Positions 9,398-18,200 of a stretch of DNA of 64,000 nucleotides are shown here, one piece after another. The notes under the pieces are model-generated. The model saw only the letters and a program-made list of their open reading frames with translations. It was not told the origin of the DNA and searched no databases. How positions within the stretch are numbered: position 1 is the stretch's first letter; each line of letters starts with the position of its first letter. The translations under genes were made by a program, and so were the position numbers. The stretch comes from Flavisolibacter longurius (GTDB lineage: Bacteria; Bacteroidota; Bacteroidia; Chitinophagales; Chitinophagaceae), in NCBI GenBank assembly GCA_014163555.1, contig JACJGO010000004.1, positions 186,001 to 250,000 of the forward strand, read 5' to 3'.

Positions 9398-10193
9398 CAG
9401 ACAGATAGTTGTAATCTTTCAGCAGCACTTCCAAAAATGTTTCCGGTTCCATTGAGGTTTCAATTTTCAGGTGAGATTTGATCTTTTCGGCAGCCATCAT
9501 GGCCATAGTGGCGTCTTTGTGTTTGCGGGACGTATCAAGAATACTTTTCAGCGAGTTAATATCACGGTCGCTCAGTTGCATGATTTGCGGGAACTGCGGA
9601 ATATAACTGTCTTCCACTTCCCGGAACACCGTATCGGATATTTTTTCGTTTTGTTTGGTATCAATCAAAACCGTATGTGCCAGAATATCGCCGAGGCGCT
9701 GTTGCTTGCGGGTGTTGACCAGTATCAGGTCAGCCACCAATAAGCTCATGGAAATAGCCATGCCCCAATAAACCTGCGGGCCAAAGATTTGTGCGTAGGG
9801 AACCATCATAATCATCATGATCAGCGAAACATCCATGGTGCGCATCAGCCAGCGGATAATAAACTGGCCAATGGAAGGACGACCACCATTTTCGGAGACC
9901 ACCTTTATTCCCAACAATTTTTTCCCGATGCTTTGTCCCTGCATGGTGATTTCCAAAATAACATGGTACAACACAAACGGAAGGAAAAGCAACAAGCTGA
10001 TGGCCCAAACTTTCATGTTGCTGTCATCACCACGCATATAGATCGTTAGCCAGTTGAGCAGTCGTAAGGCTACAATCAGGTAAACGATCTGGATGATAAT
10101 ATCTATCACCCAGGCCGCCAGGCGCCTGTAAAACGGGGGTGCCGTAAACTCAATATCAATATTGAAATGTGTGGCAATGCGAACAACACTCAT
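9390..10193 (-). CDS. RDD family membrane protein
   Basis: 267 residues. The RDD domain (about 18-170) begins with FYRRLAAWVIDIIIQIVYL, whose Arg-Asp pair gives the family its name, and contains GQSIGKKLLGIKVVSENGG, the other conserved block. Four hydrophobic helices are seen, followed by a soluble helical C-terminal region (about 180-267) with YIPQFPQIMQLSDRDINSLKSIL. In Bacteroidota this longer form is common. RDD proteins are proposed to be transporters or membrane modulators; the role here is unknown. A good -7 box sits almost on the start codon. Confidence 0.85.
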   Translation of the reverse strand: MSVVRIATHFNIDIEFTAPPFYRRLAAWVIDIIIQIVYLIVALRLLNWLTIYMRGDDSNMKVWAISLLLFLPFVLYHVILEITMQGQSIGKKLLGIKVVSENGGRPSIGQFIIRWLMRTMDVSLIMMIMMVPYAQIFGPQVYWGMAISMSLLVADLILVNTRKQQRLGDILAHTVLIDTKQNEKISDTVFREVEDSYIPQFPQIMQLSDRDINSLKSILDTSRKHKDATMAMMAAEKIKSHLKIETSMEPETFLEVLLKDYNYLSAN

Positions 10194-10197
10194 GTTT

Positions 10198-10205
10198 CAA
10201 ATATA
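10198..10205 (-). promoter_or_regulatory. -7 promoter element (TATATTTG) of the RDD gene
   Basis: Exact TAnnTTTG match on the minus strand, ending five bases before the ATG at 10193. If used, transcription would start at or next to the start codon, giving a leaderless mRNA. No clear -33 TTG was found. Confidence 0.4.
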
Positions 10206-10261
10206 ATTTTTGTTCGGCTATTTTGTCGCCTTTTCCAATGCTTCGCACAACCTAAAAAAAT

Positions 10262-10288
10262 AAAAAGCCCGCACAAGGCAGGCTTTTT
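10262..10288 (-). terminator. Intrinsic terminator after the 10310-11047 gene
   Basis: AAAAAGCC ... GGCTTTTT stem with the T-tract on the minus-strand exit, 22 bases past the stop codon. Confidence 0.75.
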
Positions 10289-10309
10289 CCTATAACCAAA
10301 AACGAAATC

Positions 10310-11047
10310 TTATTGCAGCATTTTAGCAATGTTCTGTACCGGGAGCGAACCTGCAATCTGCGCCACTTGCTCCTGCGTTGCACCCGGTGCTTTTACCGTG
10401 ATGAGGGAGCTGCCAAGAGGCAGTTGCAATTCGTAGCTAACATTGTCGCCATCACCATTCTTAGTGACAAGCGCTTTGTAGCCGGAGATCTTGATCACTT
10501 TGTTGTCACCCGTATTGCCAATTAACGGAATGGACAATAAACTGTTGATGCTGGCAATCAGCGGCGAGTTGCTGATAATCTCAATGCTGATGTTTTTGTT
10601 TTCATCCATGCTGTTACTGTTGTATTCCTGCCCGTACTCCCTGTGTACCACAACACCCAAAAAGCCGGAGGCGCCTGATACATTATCCTGTTTGGTAACA
10701 GCCGGTTTGTCAAGAATCGTTTCCGGTAATGATTTCAGTACTTCTTTGCCGATGATGATATCCAGTTCGGCCAGCATTTGCTGAAGGGCAAAACGGGAAT
10801 CATCCAGTTTTTCTGCATCATAGTTGGTGCGGGCATCGCCGGCCAGCTTTTTAAATGATGCTGGGTCGCCTGTAGCCATAAATACCGCTTGCGTGGCAGC
10901 CGTACTGGTGGATTTGGCGGGTGCTGATTTTTGTGCTACTGGTGTAGCCGATGCTGGTTTCGAAGTGGTTTTCTTTTGTGCATTGCTGTTCGCCATCACA
11001 AAAAGCGAAAAGCTGAAAAGGAAAATATATTTCATGATAAGTTGCAT
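10310..11047 (-). CDS. Secreted protein of unknown function, paralogue of the adjacent gene
   Basis: 245 residues with a signal peptide (MKYIFLFSFSLFVMANSNAQ; ATG 11047 or 11035) and a Lys/Ser/Thr/Ala-rich linker. The folded part (about 60-240) contains SRFALQQMLAELDIIIGKEVLKSLPETI, VVVHREYG, KISGYKALV and LPLGSSLITV. The same order of blocks is in the gene immediately upstream (QQAMLGVEMQIGQQILKSLPQTL, TIKREYQ, RIKGYRAVV, VPLGQTSLLV), so the two are tandem paralogues, 11 bp apart and surely co-transcribed. I do not recognise a named family. Confidence 0.72.
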   Translation of the reverse strand: MQLIMKYIFLFSFSLFVMANSNAQKKTTSKPASATPVAQKSAPAKSTSTAATQAVFMATGDPASFKKLAGDARTNYDAEKLDDSRFALQQMLAELDIIIGKEVLKSLPETILDKPAVTKQDNVSGASGFLGVVVHREYGQEYNSNSMDENKNISIEIISNSPLIASINSLLSIPLIGNTGDNKVIKISGYKALVTKNGDGDNVSYELQLPLGSSLITVKAPGATQEQVAQIAGSLPVQNIAKMLQ

Positions 11048-11058
11048 TTTGGTGGTGA

Positions 11059-11835
11059 TTATTTTTCTCCGAGTTTGGTTTTGATGCCATCAATGTCAAT
11101 TTCTTCGCAGGCTTTCATAAACTCCTGCTCGGTGGCAAAGTTGACGCCTTCATACACCAGCAGGGAAGTTTGTCCAAGCGGTACACTCAGCTTATAGCCC
11201 GATCCGTCGCTGTATTCTACAACTGCACGGTATCCTTTGATGCGGGTTTGTTTCCAGTTTTGCTGACCACCGGTTTGCTGTGCATACCCCATGTTGTTGA
11301 AGTAAAGGTTGATGGCCTGCATCCAGGCTGCATTGTTGGTGATGGTAAACCGCAATTCTTTGTCGTTGTTCTGGTATTCGCGTTTGATGGTCAGACCAAC
11401 CCATCCCCAGCCAGTGCTGGTTACCTGGTCAACCTTGGGATCATACGGAAGAGTGGCAAGCGTTTGCGGAAGCGATTTTAAGATTTGCTGCCCGATCTGC
11501 ATTTCTACACCCAGCATGGCTTGCTGAATAGCATAACGGGCCTCGCTGTATTTACCCTGACCAAAAGTGGTTTCTGCAACGGTTACGTTTTCTTTTACAT
11601 CCGGAGGCGTCACCACCAAACCACCACCGCCTTTGTTGGATGGATTGCTGTTGCCCGGCGTATTGGTGTTGTTTGATGCGCCGGATGATTCATTGGTCTG
11701 CTGGTTATTGTTGTTACCATTGGTCGTATTAATAACCTGTTCTGCTTTTTGTTTTAATTTCTTAAGAAACTGGGCTTGCGAAGAGTTGAAGCATAAGCAA
11801 CCCGCCAGTAGCAAGCCAAGGGAGATGATTCGCAT
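11059..11835 (-). CDS. Secreted protein of unknown function, first of a tandem paralogous pair
   Basis: 258 residues. The signal sequence MRIISLGLLLAGCLCFNSSQAQ could be read by signal peptidase I (SQA-Q); the LLAGC stretch also resembles a lipobox. A basic helix (FLKKLKQKAEQVIN) and a long Asn/Gln/Gly-rich linker follow, then the conserved domain shared with the downstream gene (KSLPQTL, REYQ, IKGYRAVVEY, VPLGQTSLLVY). Compared with its paralogue it has a longer C-terminal tail (EEIDIDGIKTKLGEK). It is upstream of, and transcribed with, the 10310-11047 gene. Function unknown; a periplasmic or surface role is inferred only from the export signal. Confidence 0.72.
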   Translation of the reverse strand: MRIISLGLLLAGCLCFNSSQAQFLKKLKQKAEQVINTTNGNNNNQQTNESSGASNNTNTPGNSNPSNKGGGGLVVTPPDVKENVTVAETTFGQGKYSEARYAIQQAMLGVEMQIGQQILKSLPQTLATLPYDPKVDQVTSTGWGWVGLTIKREYQNNDKELRFTITNNAAWMQAINLYFNNMGYAQQTGGQQNWKQTRIKGYRAVVEYSDGSGYKLSVPLGQTSLLVYEGVNFATEQEFMKACEEIDIDGIKTKLGEK

Positions 11836-12291
11836 AGTGTGTATTTTTTAGGTTGATCAAAACAAGTGAAAAAGGTCTGCAATCAGAGGGCAGGAAGTTG
11901 GTTTTGAGCGATAGGAGTGGAAAGGGTAATTTAAATGTACTGAATTCTTTTTGAGTACATACCGTGCTCATACTTACCACATCACTTAAGCCTGAGCTTG
12001 GATACATGATGAGGAAGGAGCCAAAATGGAAACCGATTCGGTGCAGTTCCAGTTTCGAAGGTTGGTTACTCATTTTTCACATAAACAGAAGAATTGCTTC
12101 TATCCAGCGAATGTATTACTCGTGAACATACCTTCTATGCCAGGAAGGGAAGGTTTTTGTATGAAGTGTGAGAATTGATGCATGTACTGTATGCACAGTT
12201 TCAGGAGTTCTAAAAAGATCCGTTTCAGAGGGAGTTTAACACGGAAGTGCTGGTTCCCTGAACATGCTGCTTAAAGTCTTTTGGTGTTGGA
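11836..12291. other. 456-bp intergenic stretch without a recognised gene
   Basis: No convincing coding frame: the open frame on the minus strand runs over the signal peptide of the 11835 gene in another frame. I see a small palindromic patch around GCATGTACTGTATGCAC near 12179-12196. Promoters for the minus-strand pair must lie in the left part, but no clear -7 box was found. Confidence 0.5.
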
Positions 12292-12468
12292 TTATTTGCT
12301 TTTGCGGAGTAGACGGGCAACTACAACCATCTGTCGTCCATCTTCAAAGCAAACGAGCATCGAACCGTTTCGACCACGGATGCATTTGCCATTCTTTCGA
12401 ACAGCGTTGCAGCCTTTCTTTTTTAGTGGGTCAGACGTGTTGCGGTCGCCCAGATACACATATTCCAT
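12292..12468 (-). CDS. Small basic protein of unknown function (58 residues)
   Basis: A complete frame from ATG 12468 to TAA 12292 that falls below a 60-residue cut-off. It encodes a cysteine-containing basic protein starting MEYVYLGDRNTSDPLKK, then GCNAVRKNGKCIRGRNGSML and VCFEDGRQMVVVARLLRKSK. The composition is protein-like: KCIRGRNGSMLVCFEDG reads as a small beta-rich fold with alternating charged turns and ends in a basic helix. I recall similar small conserved proteins in Bacteroidota but cannot name a family. It lies 31 bp downstream of the stop of the minus-strand 12499-13338 gene and may be co-transcribed with it. Confidence 0.68.
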   Translation of the reverse strand: MEYVYLGDRNTSDPLKKKGCNAVRKNGKCIRGRNGSMLVCFEDGRQMVVVARLLRKSK

Positions 12469-12498
12469 ATCGGGAAGAAATGACGCTTTGCAATTTTT

Positions 12499-13338
12499 TT
12501 ATTGATTGCTGAACGTGTAATTGTATTCCACTTTACCCGTCAGCTCTTTGTCCTTGTTAAAGATTTCTTCCCTTGTCTTCAGGCCACGGTCGTTGAAACG
12601 ATAACGCCAGATCAGGTAATCATTGCTGTTTTGAGAGATCGTGGTGCGCTGTATCAAATTATTTTTCACGGAGTACTCAAACATCTGCTCCGGCAGCAGG
12701 CGGGCTGCTTTTTTATTGTACCGCACAATATCTGTCAGCCGGTTTTTGGCATCGTAGTAATAATAGTAAGGTTCTTCTTTGATAAAGCGGCGGGTTTCCT
12801 GCTCTTCAATCACATTGCCATTCTCATCAAGCACAAAGCTTACAACAGAAGTATCCTTCCCGTTTTTAATGCGCAGCATTTTGCTGATGCGGCCCTGGCC
12901 ATCGTACTGCCAGATGTGATCATCCGTTTTCAAGGTTGCCAGCGAATCGCCAAACTGTGTATGAATCGCCTGGAGCTGCCCTTGGGAGTTATAGCGATAC
13001 GTTGTTGTACTTACATGGCCAGCTGCAGAATCTGTAGTCTTTACCATTCTTCCTTCCTCGTCAAAAAAACTTGTCAGGTAAGAGGCGGGTAGGTAAGGTG
13101 TTTTGGTGATGGTAAACAGGCTCTTTGTTTCCGGCATAAAGGCCTGTTGTACAGAAAGATCATCCAACGGCGTATTGTTTACGGTATAGCTTTTCATTGT
13201 AACCTGCTGCACGCTGTTGTTGCGGTAATTGGAAACAAGAGCATTGCTTTCTTTAGTGCTTATGATGTCCTTGTAATAATATTGCGATGCAGCCGGAAAC
13301 GTCAGAAAAAGAATGGCGGCGGACAGGAGTGTTTTCAT
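12499..13338 (-). CDS. Secreted YD/RHS-repeat-like protein of unknown function
   Basis: About 279 residues from ATG 13338 (the frame opens earlier, but MKTLLSAAILFLTFPAASQ is a clean signal peptide). The mature part has repeated YD-like turns: TTYRYNSQGQLQAIHT, IWQYDGQGRISKMLRI, SFVLDENGNVIEEQE, YYYYDAKNRLTDIVRYN and WRYRFNDRGLKTREEI. These resemble single RHS/YD repeat units, which form beta hairpins. It is far too short to be an RHS toxin shell. Similar short YD-repeat exported proteins are common in Bacteroidota with no assigned role. Confidence 0.7.
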   Translation of the reverse strand: MKTLLSAAILFLTFPAASQYYYKDIISTKESNALVSNYRNNSVQQVTMKSYTVNNTPLDDLSVQQAFMPETKSLFTITKTPYLPASYLTSFFDEEGRMVKTTDSAAGHVSTTTYRYNSQGQLQAIHTQFGDSLATLKTDDHIWQYDGQGRISKMLRIKNGKDTSVVSFVLDENGNVIEEQETRRFIKEEPYYYYYDAKNRLTDIVRYNKKAARLLPEQMFEYSVKNNLIQRTTISQNSNDYLIWRYRFNDRGLKTREEIFNKDKELTGKVEYNYTFSNQ

Positions 13339-13440
13339 TCCAGATATTGTTTGCTTCAAAAATAAATCTTACAGCATGTACAGCGTGTGGCTATTCGGTG
13401 AAGTGCGACTTTTGTCCCTATTTTTAAGAAATTTTTTTAC

Positions 13441-14502
13441 GTGAGCCACCAACCAGAACGAAAAGAAAAAGACTGTTTAAACTGTGGGGCCCAGGTAGCA
13501 GGGCGGTATTGTCATCGCTGCGGCCAGGAAAATGTGGTTACACACCAGAGCTTTTGGTCATTAACAAAACATTTTGTATACGACATCCTGCATTTCGATG
13601 GGAAATTCTTTCATACCATCGGCTATATTTTCTCCCGCCCGGGTTTCGTGCCACGGCAGTATGCCGAAGGCAAGCGAATGCGGTATCTTGATCCAGTTCG
13701 GATGTATCTTTTTACGTCGGCAGTTTTCTTTCTGGTATTTTTTTCATTCGATTCTATAAAACTCAACAATAATGGTCTTTCGGGAAAACTTGACAACGAC
13801 GACCGGATAGAACTGATAGAAGATTATGAGAAGAGAATACAAAAAAATCCGGCTGACTCTTTCTTGCAGGCACGAATTACACTTTTAAAAGACACAACGC
13901 AACCCATTGACCTTGATGCCCTGGGTTGGTGGGAAAATGAATCCTTTATTGGGAACAAAAGTTATGCTTCTGTACAAGAGTACGATTCCATACAGAAAGC
14001 TTTGCCACCAGTACAAAAGGATGGTACGGTTGAGCGGTTTTTTAATCGTAAGGGTATTGAGTTGAATAAGCAATACGGAAGTGGTGGTAAAGTGGTACAT
14101 GCTTTTTGGGATACCTTCTTGCATCAGTTGCCCTACCTACTTTTTGTATCCCTGCCCTTTTTTGCCCTGTTGTTAAAGCTGCTTTACATACGACGGAAAA
14201 ACTTTTATTACAGCGACCACGCCGTTTTCACGCTTTACCATTACATTTTTAGTTTTATTCTTTTGCTGATGATTTTTGCATTAACTGCAATAGGCGATTG
14301 GTCGGGCTGGGGCATTTTTTGGTTTTTGCGGGCCATCGTCATTATGGCCTTTCCGGTGTACCTGTACATTGAAATGAAAAATTTCTACCGCCAAGGAAAG
14401 CTCAAAACTTTGGGTAAGTTTTTATTGCTGAACTTTATGGGGATGTTTGTGCTGTTCCTTTTGTTTATTCTATTTTTAGTATTCTCCCTGTTTAAATTGT
14501 AA
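13441..14502 (+). CDS. DUF3667 family zinc-ribbon membrane protein
   Basis: 353 residues from a GTG start; no ATG occurs in frame until far into the conserved domain. The N-terminal zinc ribbon CLNCG...CHRCGQ has Cys12, Cys15, Cys24 and Cys27. It is followed by the DUF3667 signature (LTKHFVYDILHFDGKFFHTIG, SRPGFVPRQYAEGKRMRYLDP). A first membrane helix (about 91-108) is followed by a soluble loop of about 120 residues and four C-terminal helices. The family is widespread in Bacteroidota with unknown function. mazG follows after 3 bp, so they likely share a transcript. Confidence 0.88.
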   Translation: MSHQPERKEKDCLNCGAQVAGRYCHRCGQENVVTHQSFWSLTKHFVYDILHFDGKFFHTIGYIFSRPGFVPRQYAEGKRMRYLDPVRMYLFTSAVFFLVFFSFDSIKLNNNGLSGKLDNDDRIELIEDYEKRIQKNPADSFLQARITLLKDTTQPIDLDALGWWENESFIGNKSYASVQEYDSIQKALPPVQKDGTVERFFNRKGIELNKQYGSGGKVVHAFWDTFLHQLPYLLFVSLPFFALLLKLLYIRRKNFYYSDHAVFTLYHYIFSFILLLMIFALTAIGDWSGWGIFWFLRAIVIMAFPVYLYIEMKNFYRQGKLKTLGKFLLLNFMGMFVLFLLFILFLVFSLFKL

Positions 14503-14505
14503 TAT

Positions 14506-15276
14506 ATGACAACGAGTGGTGCAGCCTTTGAACGGTTAGTGAGAATTATGAATGACCTGCGGGAAAAATGTCCATGGGATAAAAAACAAACCATCCAAAG
14601 CCTGCGGCAGATGACGCTGGAAGAAACTTACGAATTGGCCGATTCCATCACAGACGAAAACTGGAAAGGCATCAAAGAGGAGTTGGGCGATCTCTTGTTG
14701 CACATTGTGTTTTATGCGAAAATTGGAACGGAGCAAGAGCAATTTTCTATCGAAGATGTGATCAATGGTGTTTGCGAAAAATTGATTGTCCGCCATCCGC
14801 ACATTTATGGCGATGTGCAGGTAGAAAACGATGAAGACGTGAAGCGAAATTGGGAAAAGCTTAAAATAAAGGAAGGCAAAAAATCGGTGCTTTCCGGTGT
14901 GCCCAAAACGCTGCCTGCCCTTGTAAAGGCCATGCGCCTGCAAGAAAAAGCCAAACAGGTAGGCTTTGAATGGGAAAACAAGGAGCAGGTTTGGGAAAAG
15001 GTCAAAGAAGAGGAGGCTGAACTGCAGGAAGCCATGCGAAGCAGCGAACAGCAAAAGGTGGAAGAGGAGTTTGGCGACCTGCTATTTTCGCTGGTAAACT
15101 TTGCACGGTTTTTGAACATTGACGCCGAAAATGCCCTGGAAGTCACCAATAAAAAATTCATCAGGCGTTTTACACAGATGGAAGCCGCCGCCCAGGACAC
15201 TGGTAAACCACTAGCCGAGATGACACTGGAGGAAATGGATGCCATCTGGAATCGAATCAAACGACAGCAGGATTGA
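14506..15276 (+). CDS. mazG: Nucleoside triphosphate pyrophosphohydrolase MazG
   Basis: Hydrolyses NTPs/dNTPs to the monophosphate plus pyrophosphate, a housecleaning and stringent-response-linked activity. The 256-residue length is normal for the two-domain enzyme. The N-terminal domain has CPWDKKQTIQSLRQMTLEE and the metal-binding ExxE...ExxD pattern EELGDLLLHIVFYA. The C-terminal repeat has EEEAELQEAM and EEEFGDLLFSLVNFAR. It is flanked by DUF3667 (3 bp upstream) and a sensor kinase whose TTG start overlaps the mazG stop codon, so the three are probably one operon. Confidence 0.95.
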   Translation: MTTSGAAFERLVRIMNDLREKCPWDKKQTIQSLRQMTLEETYELADSITDENWKGIKEELGDLLLHIVFYAKIGTEQEQFSIEDVINGVCEKLIVRHPHIYGDVQVENDEDVKRNWEKLKIKEGKKSVLSGVPKTLPALVKAMRLQEKAKQVGFEWENKEQVWEKVKEEEAELQEAMRSSEQQKVEEEFGDLLFSLVNFARFLNIDAENALEVTNKKFIRRFTQMEAAAQDTGKPLAEMTLEEMDAIWNRIKRQQD

Positions 15277-18200
15277 AAACCTTCCGCATTCATAACCGTC
15301 ATTTTCGTTTACGCTATTTTTTCTTATCAGCAGTTGCCCTGCTGCTTTTATCGTTTTTAACCGCCTGGTTCTTTAATTCCTCCATTTCTGTAGCCCACCA
15401 GAAACAAAGCCTGCAGCAGTTTATTGCAAAACAGCAGCAGGACGCCAATGCGCTGATGTCCGATCTGGTGTTGATGCGCAAACTGGTACGAAAAGAAGCA
15501 ACCAAAGAGGAATTTGAAACCCTGACGGCAAAGCGATATGGCTTTTTTATTTTCCAGGAAACGCTTTCAGAAACCGACGCTCCTGTTTTCTGGAATACAC
15601 AAAGGGTGACGCCACCACCACCTCAATACGACAGTAGCAGCTTGGTTACTTTTCAGAAATATTTTAACGGTTATTATGTGGTGCACAGGCAACGACTGGA
15701 TCTTCCCGGCATGAGCAATACCATGGTAGCGTATGCAATGATCCCTGTGCTGACCCGCTATCCGTTTGAGTCTAATGATTCCAGGACAAATTTTGCCCAC
15801 GACAGAAATGCAATTGAAAAAATTGCCATTGCCGAAGGCAGAACAGAATTCCCTATTGTATCATTTGATAAAAAGGTATTGTTTTACCTGAAGGAAGCGC
15901 ATGAACAGGATGAGGCCAAGCCGGATATGGTCACGATCGTTCTTCGGCTTACGGTATTTCTTTTTCTACTGATTGCGTTTCATTTTCTGGCGGTTTATGT
16001 TTTAAAGAAAAAGGGAAATCTTACCGGTATTGTTTTTCTGGCCCTGGGGCTGTTAGTCCTTCGTTTTACGCTGTACTATTTTCCCGGTTTGCTTTCGTTG
16101 CGGTCCTTTTCACTTTTTGACCCTTCTGTTTACGGTTCCAATTTTTTAAACCGTTCGTTGGGTGATCTGCTGATCAATGCCGTTATGATTTGTTGGCTGA
16201 TGCTTTTTGCCTGGAACTATCTGGGCCCCCTAAAAAAGCTGCCATACTTCCTGAATGGTAAGAAAGTGGTTATTGCCGGTGTTGTTGGCGTTTTCGTATT
16301 GCTGTTTATAACCTTCCAGCTTGCCACCATTGTGCACAACCTGGTAATGAACTCAAAGATTTCTTTTGACGTTACCGACTTCTCCAGTATCACGGTTTAT
16401 ACCGGTTTCAGTTTTTTGATTCTTGCCCTGTTGTCACTTAGCTATTATTATTTTACCCGCCTGCTTTTCCGGGCTGTATTGATGGCTATTCCCAACCTTG
16501 TGCATTTATATTTTGTGGTGGCATTGATGGGACTTGTGTTTTTGACGTTTCAGTCCAATCAGGATGACTACTCATCAGTTCTTTTCCGGCTTCCTATTTT
16601 GGCCTGGCTGGTGGGCTATACACTCATATTAACACAGGAGCAAGCCATCATTAATCGCTTTCGGGTTACTATCGCCGGAATTTTATTTTGGGCGTTTATG
16701 TTTTCCGTTTCTCTGGCGGCGCTCATTATGAGCAGTAACCGGGAACGAGAGCAACGCCTCTTAAAAGGGATGGCTGAGAAATATGAAGAGCTCTGGGAAC
16801 CAACAAAAGAAAAAACGCTCAGAATTATCCTGCAATACCTGGATAACCGTTATTTAAATACAAATTTTCACCGCTTCTATAATTACCAGGATAGCTATGA
16901 CATTCGTGATAGCATCGCTACTTCGCAGATTACATCTTCGTTCAGTAAATACAGCATGAATATTTACCTGTTCGACTCTGCCGGTACCGGTATCAACAAT
17001 CCGGATAGTCGGTCCTATGCCGAACTGGAAAATATTTATACGGTACAAAGTAAACCCGCCGGCGCTGGTGACCTCATGTATTACGAAACCTCACTTTCTG
17101 ATTTTGTGTATATCGTAAAGCGGGAAATTTTCGACAGTACAAAGCTCAAAGGCATACTGTTTTTACTGGCACGGCCGCGTAATTTCTCCGGTAGAACTGA
17201 ACTGTTGCCCGAGCAGTTTCGCCGGGGTAAATTCGAAGAACGGTACACTCCATCCATCCTGGCCATTTACAAGAATAATAAACTGATACAGCAATGGGGA
17301 ACATATCCTTTCCTCGTATCCCTTGCGCCACAAAACATTCCCGCAGCACAGGAGGCGTTGATTGAAAAAGATGAGTACAATGAACTTTGGTACAAAGGCT
17401 CCAATAAAAAGATCATTGTTGTTGTAAGTAAAAAAGAATCACTGATCGAAAGCATTACCTTGTTTTCTTACCTGTTTTGTTCTTTTTTGTTTATGATTGG
17501 CATTATACGCTTGTTTGAACTTTCAGCCCAGATCATCCGGTCCTGGCCGGAAATAAATATCTTTTCATCGCTGAGCATCCGGTCGCAGATTCATGCAACA
17601 ATCATCTTTATTTCCATCCTCTCGTTTCTGATCATTGGTGTGGCTACCATCTCTTATTTCGTGCAGCGCAATGATCGAAACGCCAATGCAAACCTGAACA
17701 AAACGGCCACTTCTACGCATAGTGAATATCAGAAACTGATTAAAGACCTGGACCTAAATTTTACCAGTGTAAACTTTCCTACCCTAGCAGGGAATGAATC
17801 CTTGCATCTGGGTGTCGATGAAATTTCTACCGTACATGGTCAGACTGTAAATGTTTATGACATTGATGGCAACCTACAGATCACATCTGCCAAGGACATT
17901 TACACGCCGGGAGTGCTCAGCACAAAAATGAATCCGCAAGCTTATTTCCATCTTCGGAATTTGAACCAGGCGCAGTTGGTACAGATCGAACGTCTGCCTG
18001 ACCTTGAATACCGCAGTCTGTATATGGCCATACGCAATGCTAACAATGATACCTATGCGTATTTGAATGTGCCTTCTTTTACATCGGCCGATGAATTGAA
18101 CCAGGAGATTTCCAACTTTTTGGTGACCATCATTAACCTGAATGCATTTATTCTTTTGATTGCCGGTGTTGTGGCCCTGTTTATTACCAACCGCATTACC

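Noticed and set aside
12264-12512. Plus-strand frames near 12.3-12.5 kb
   Set aside because: They are the complement of the 58-residue minus-strand gene and have no protein-like features.
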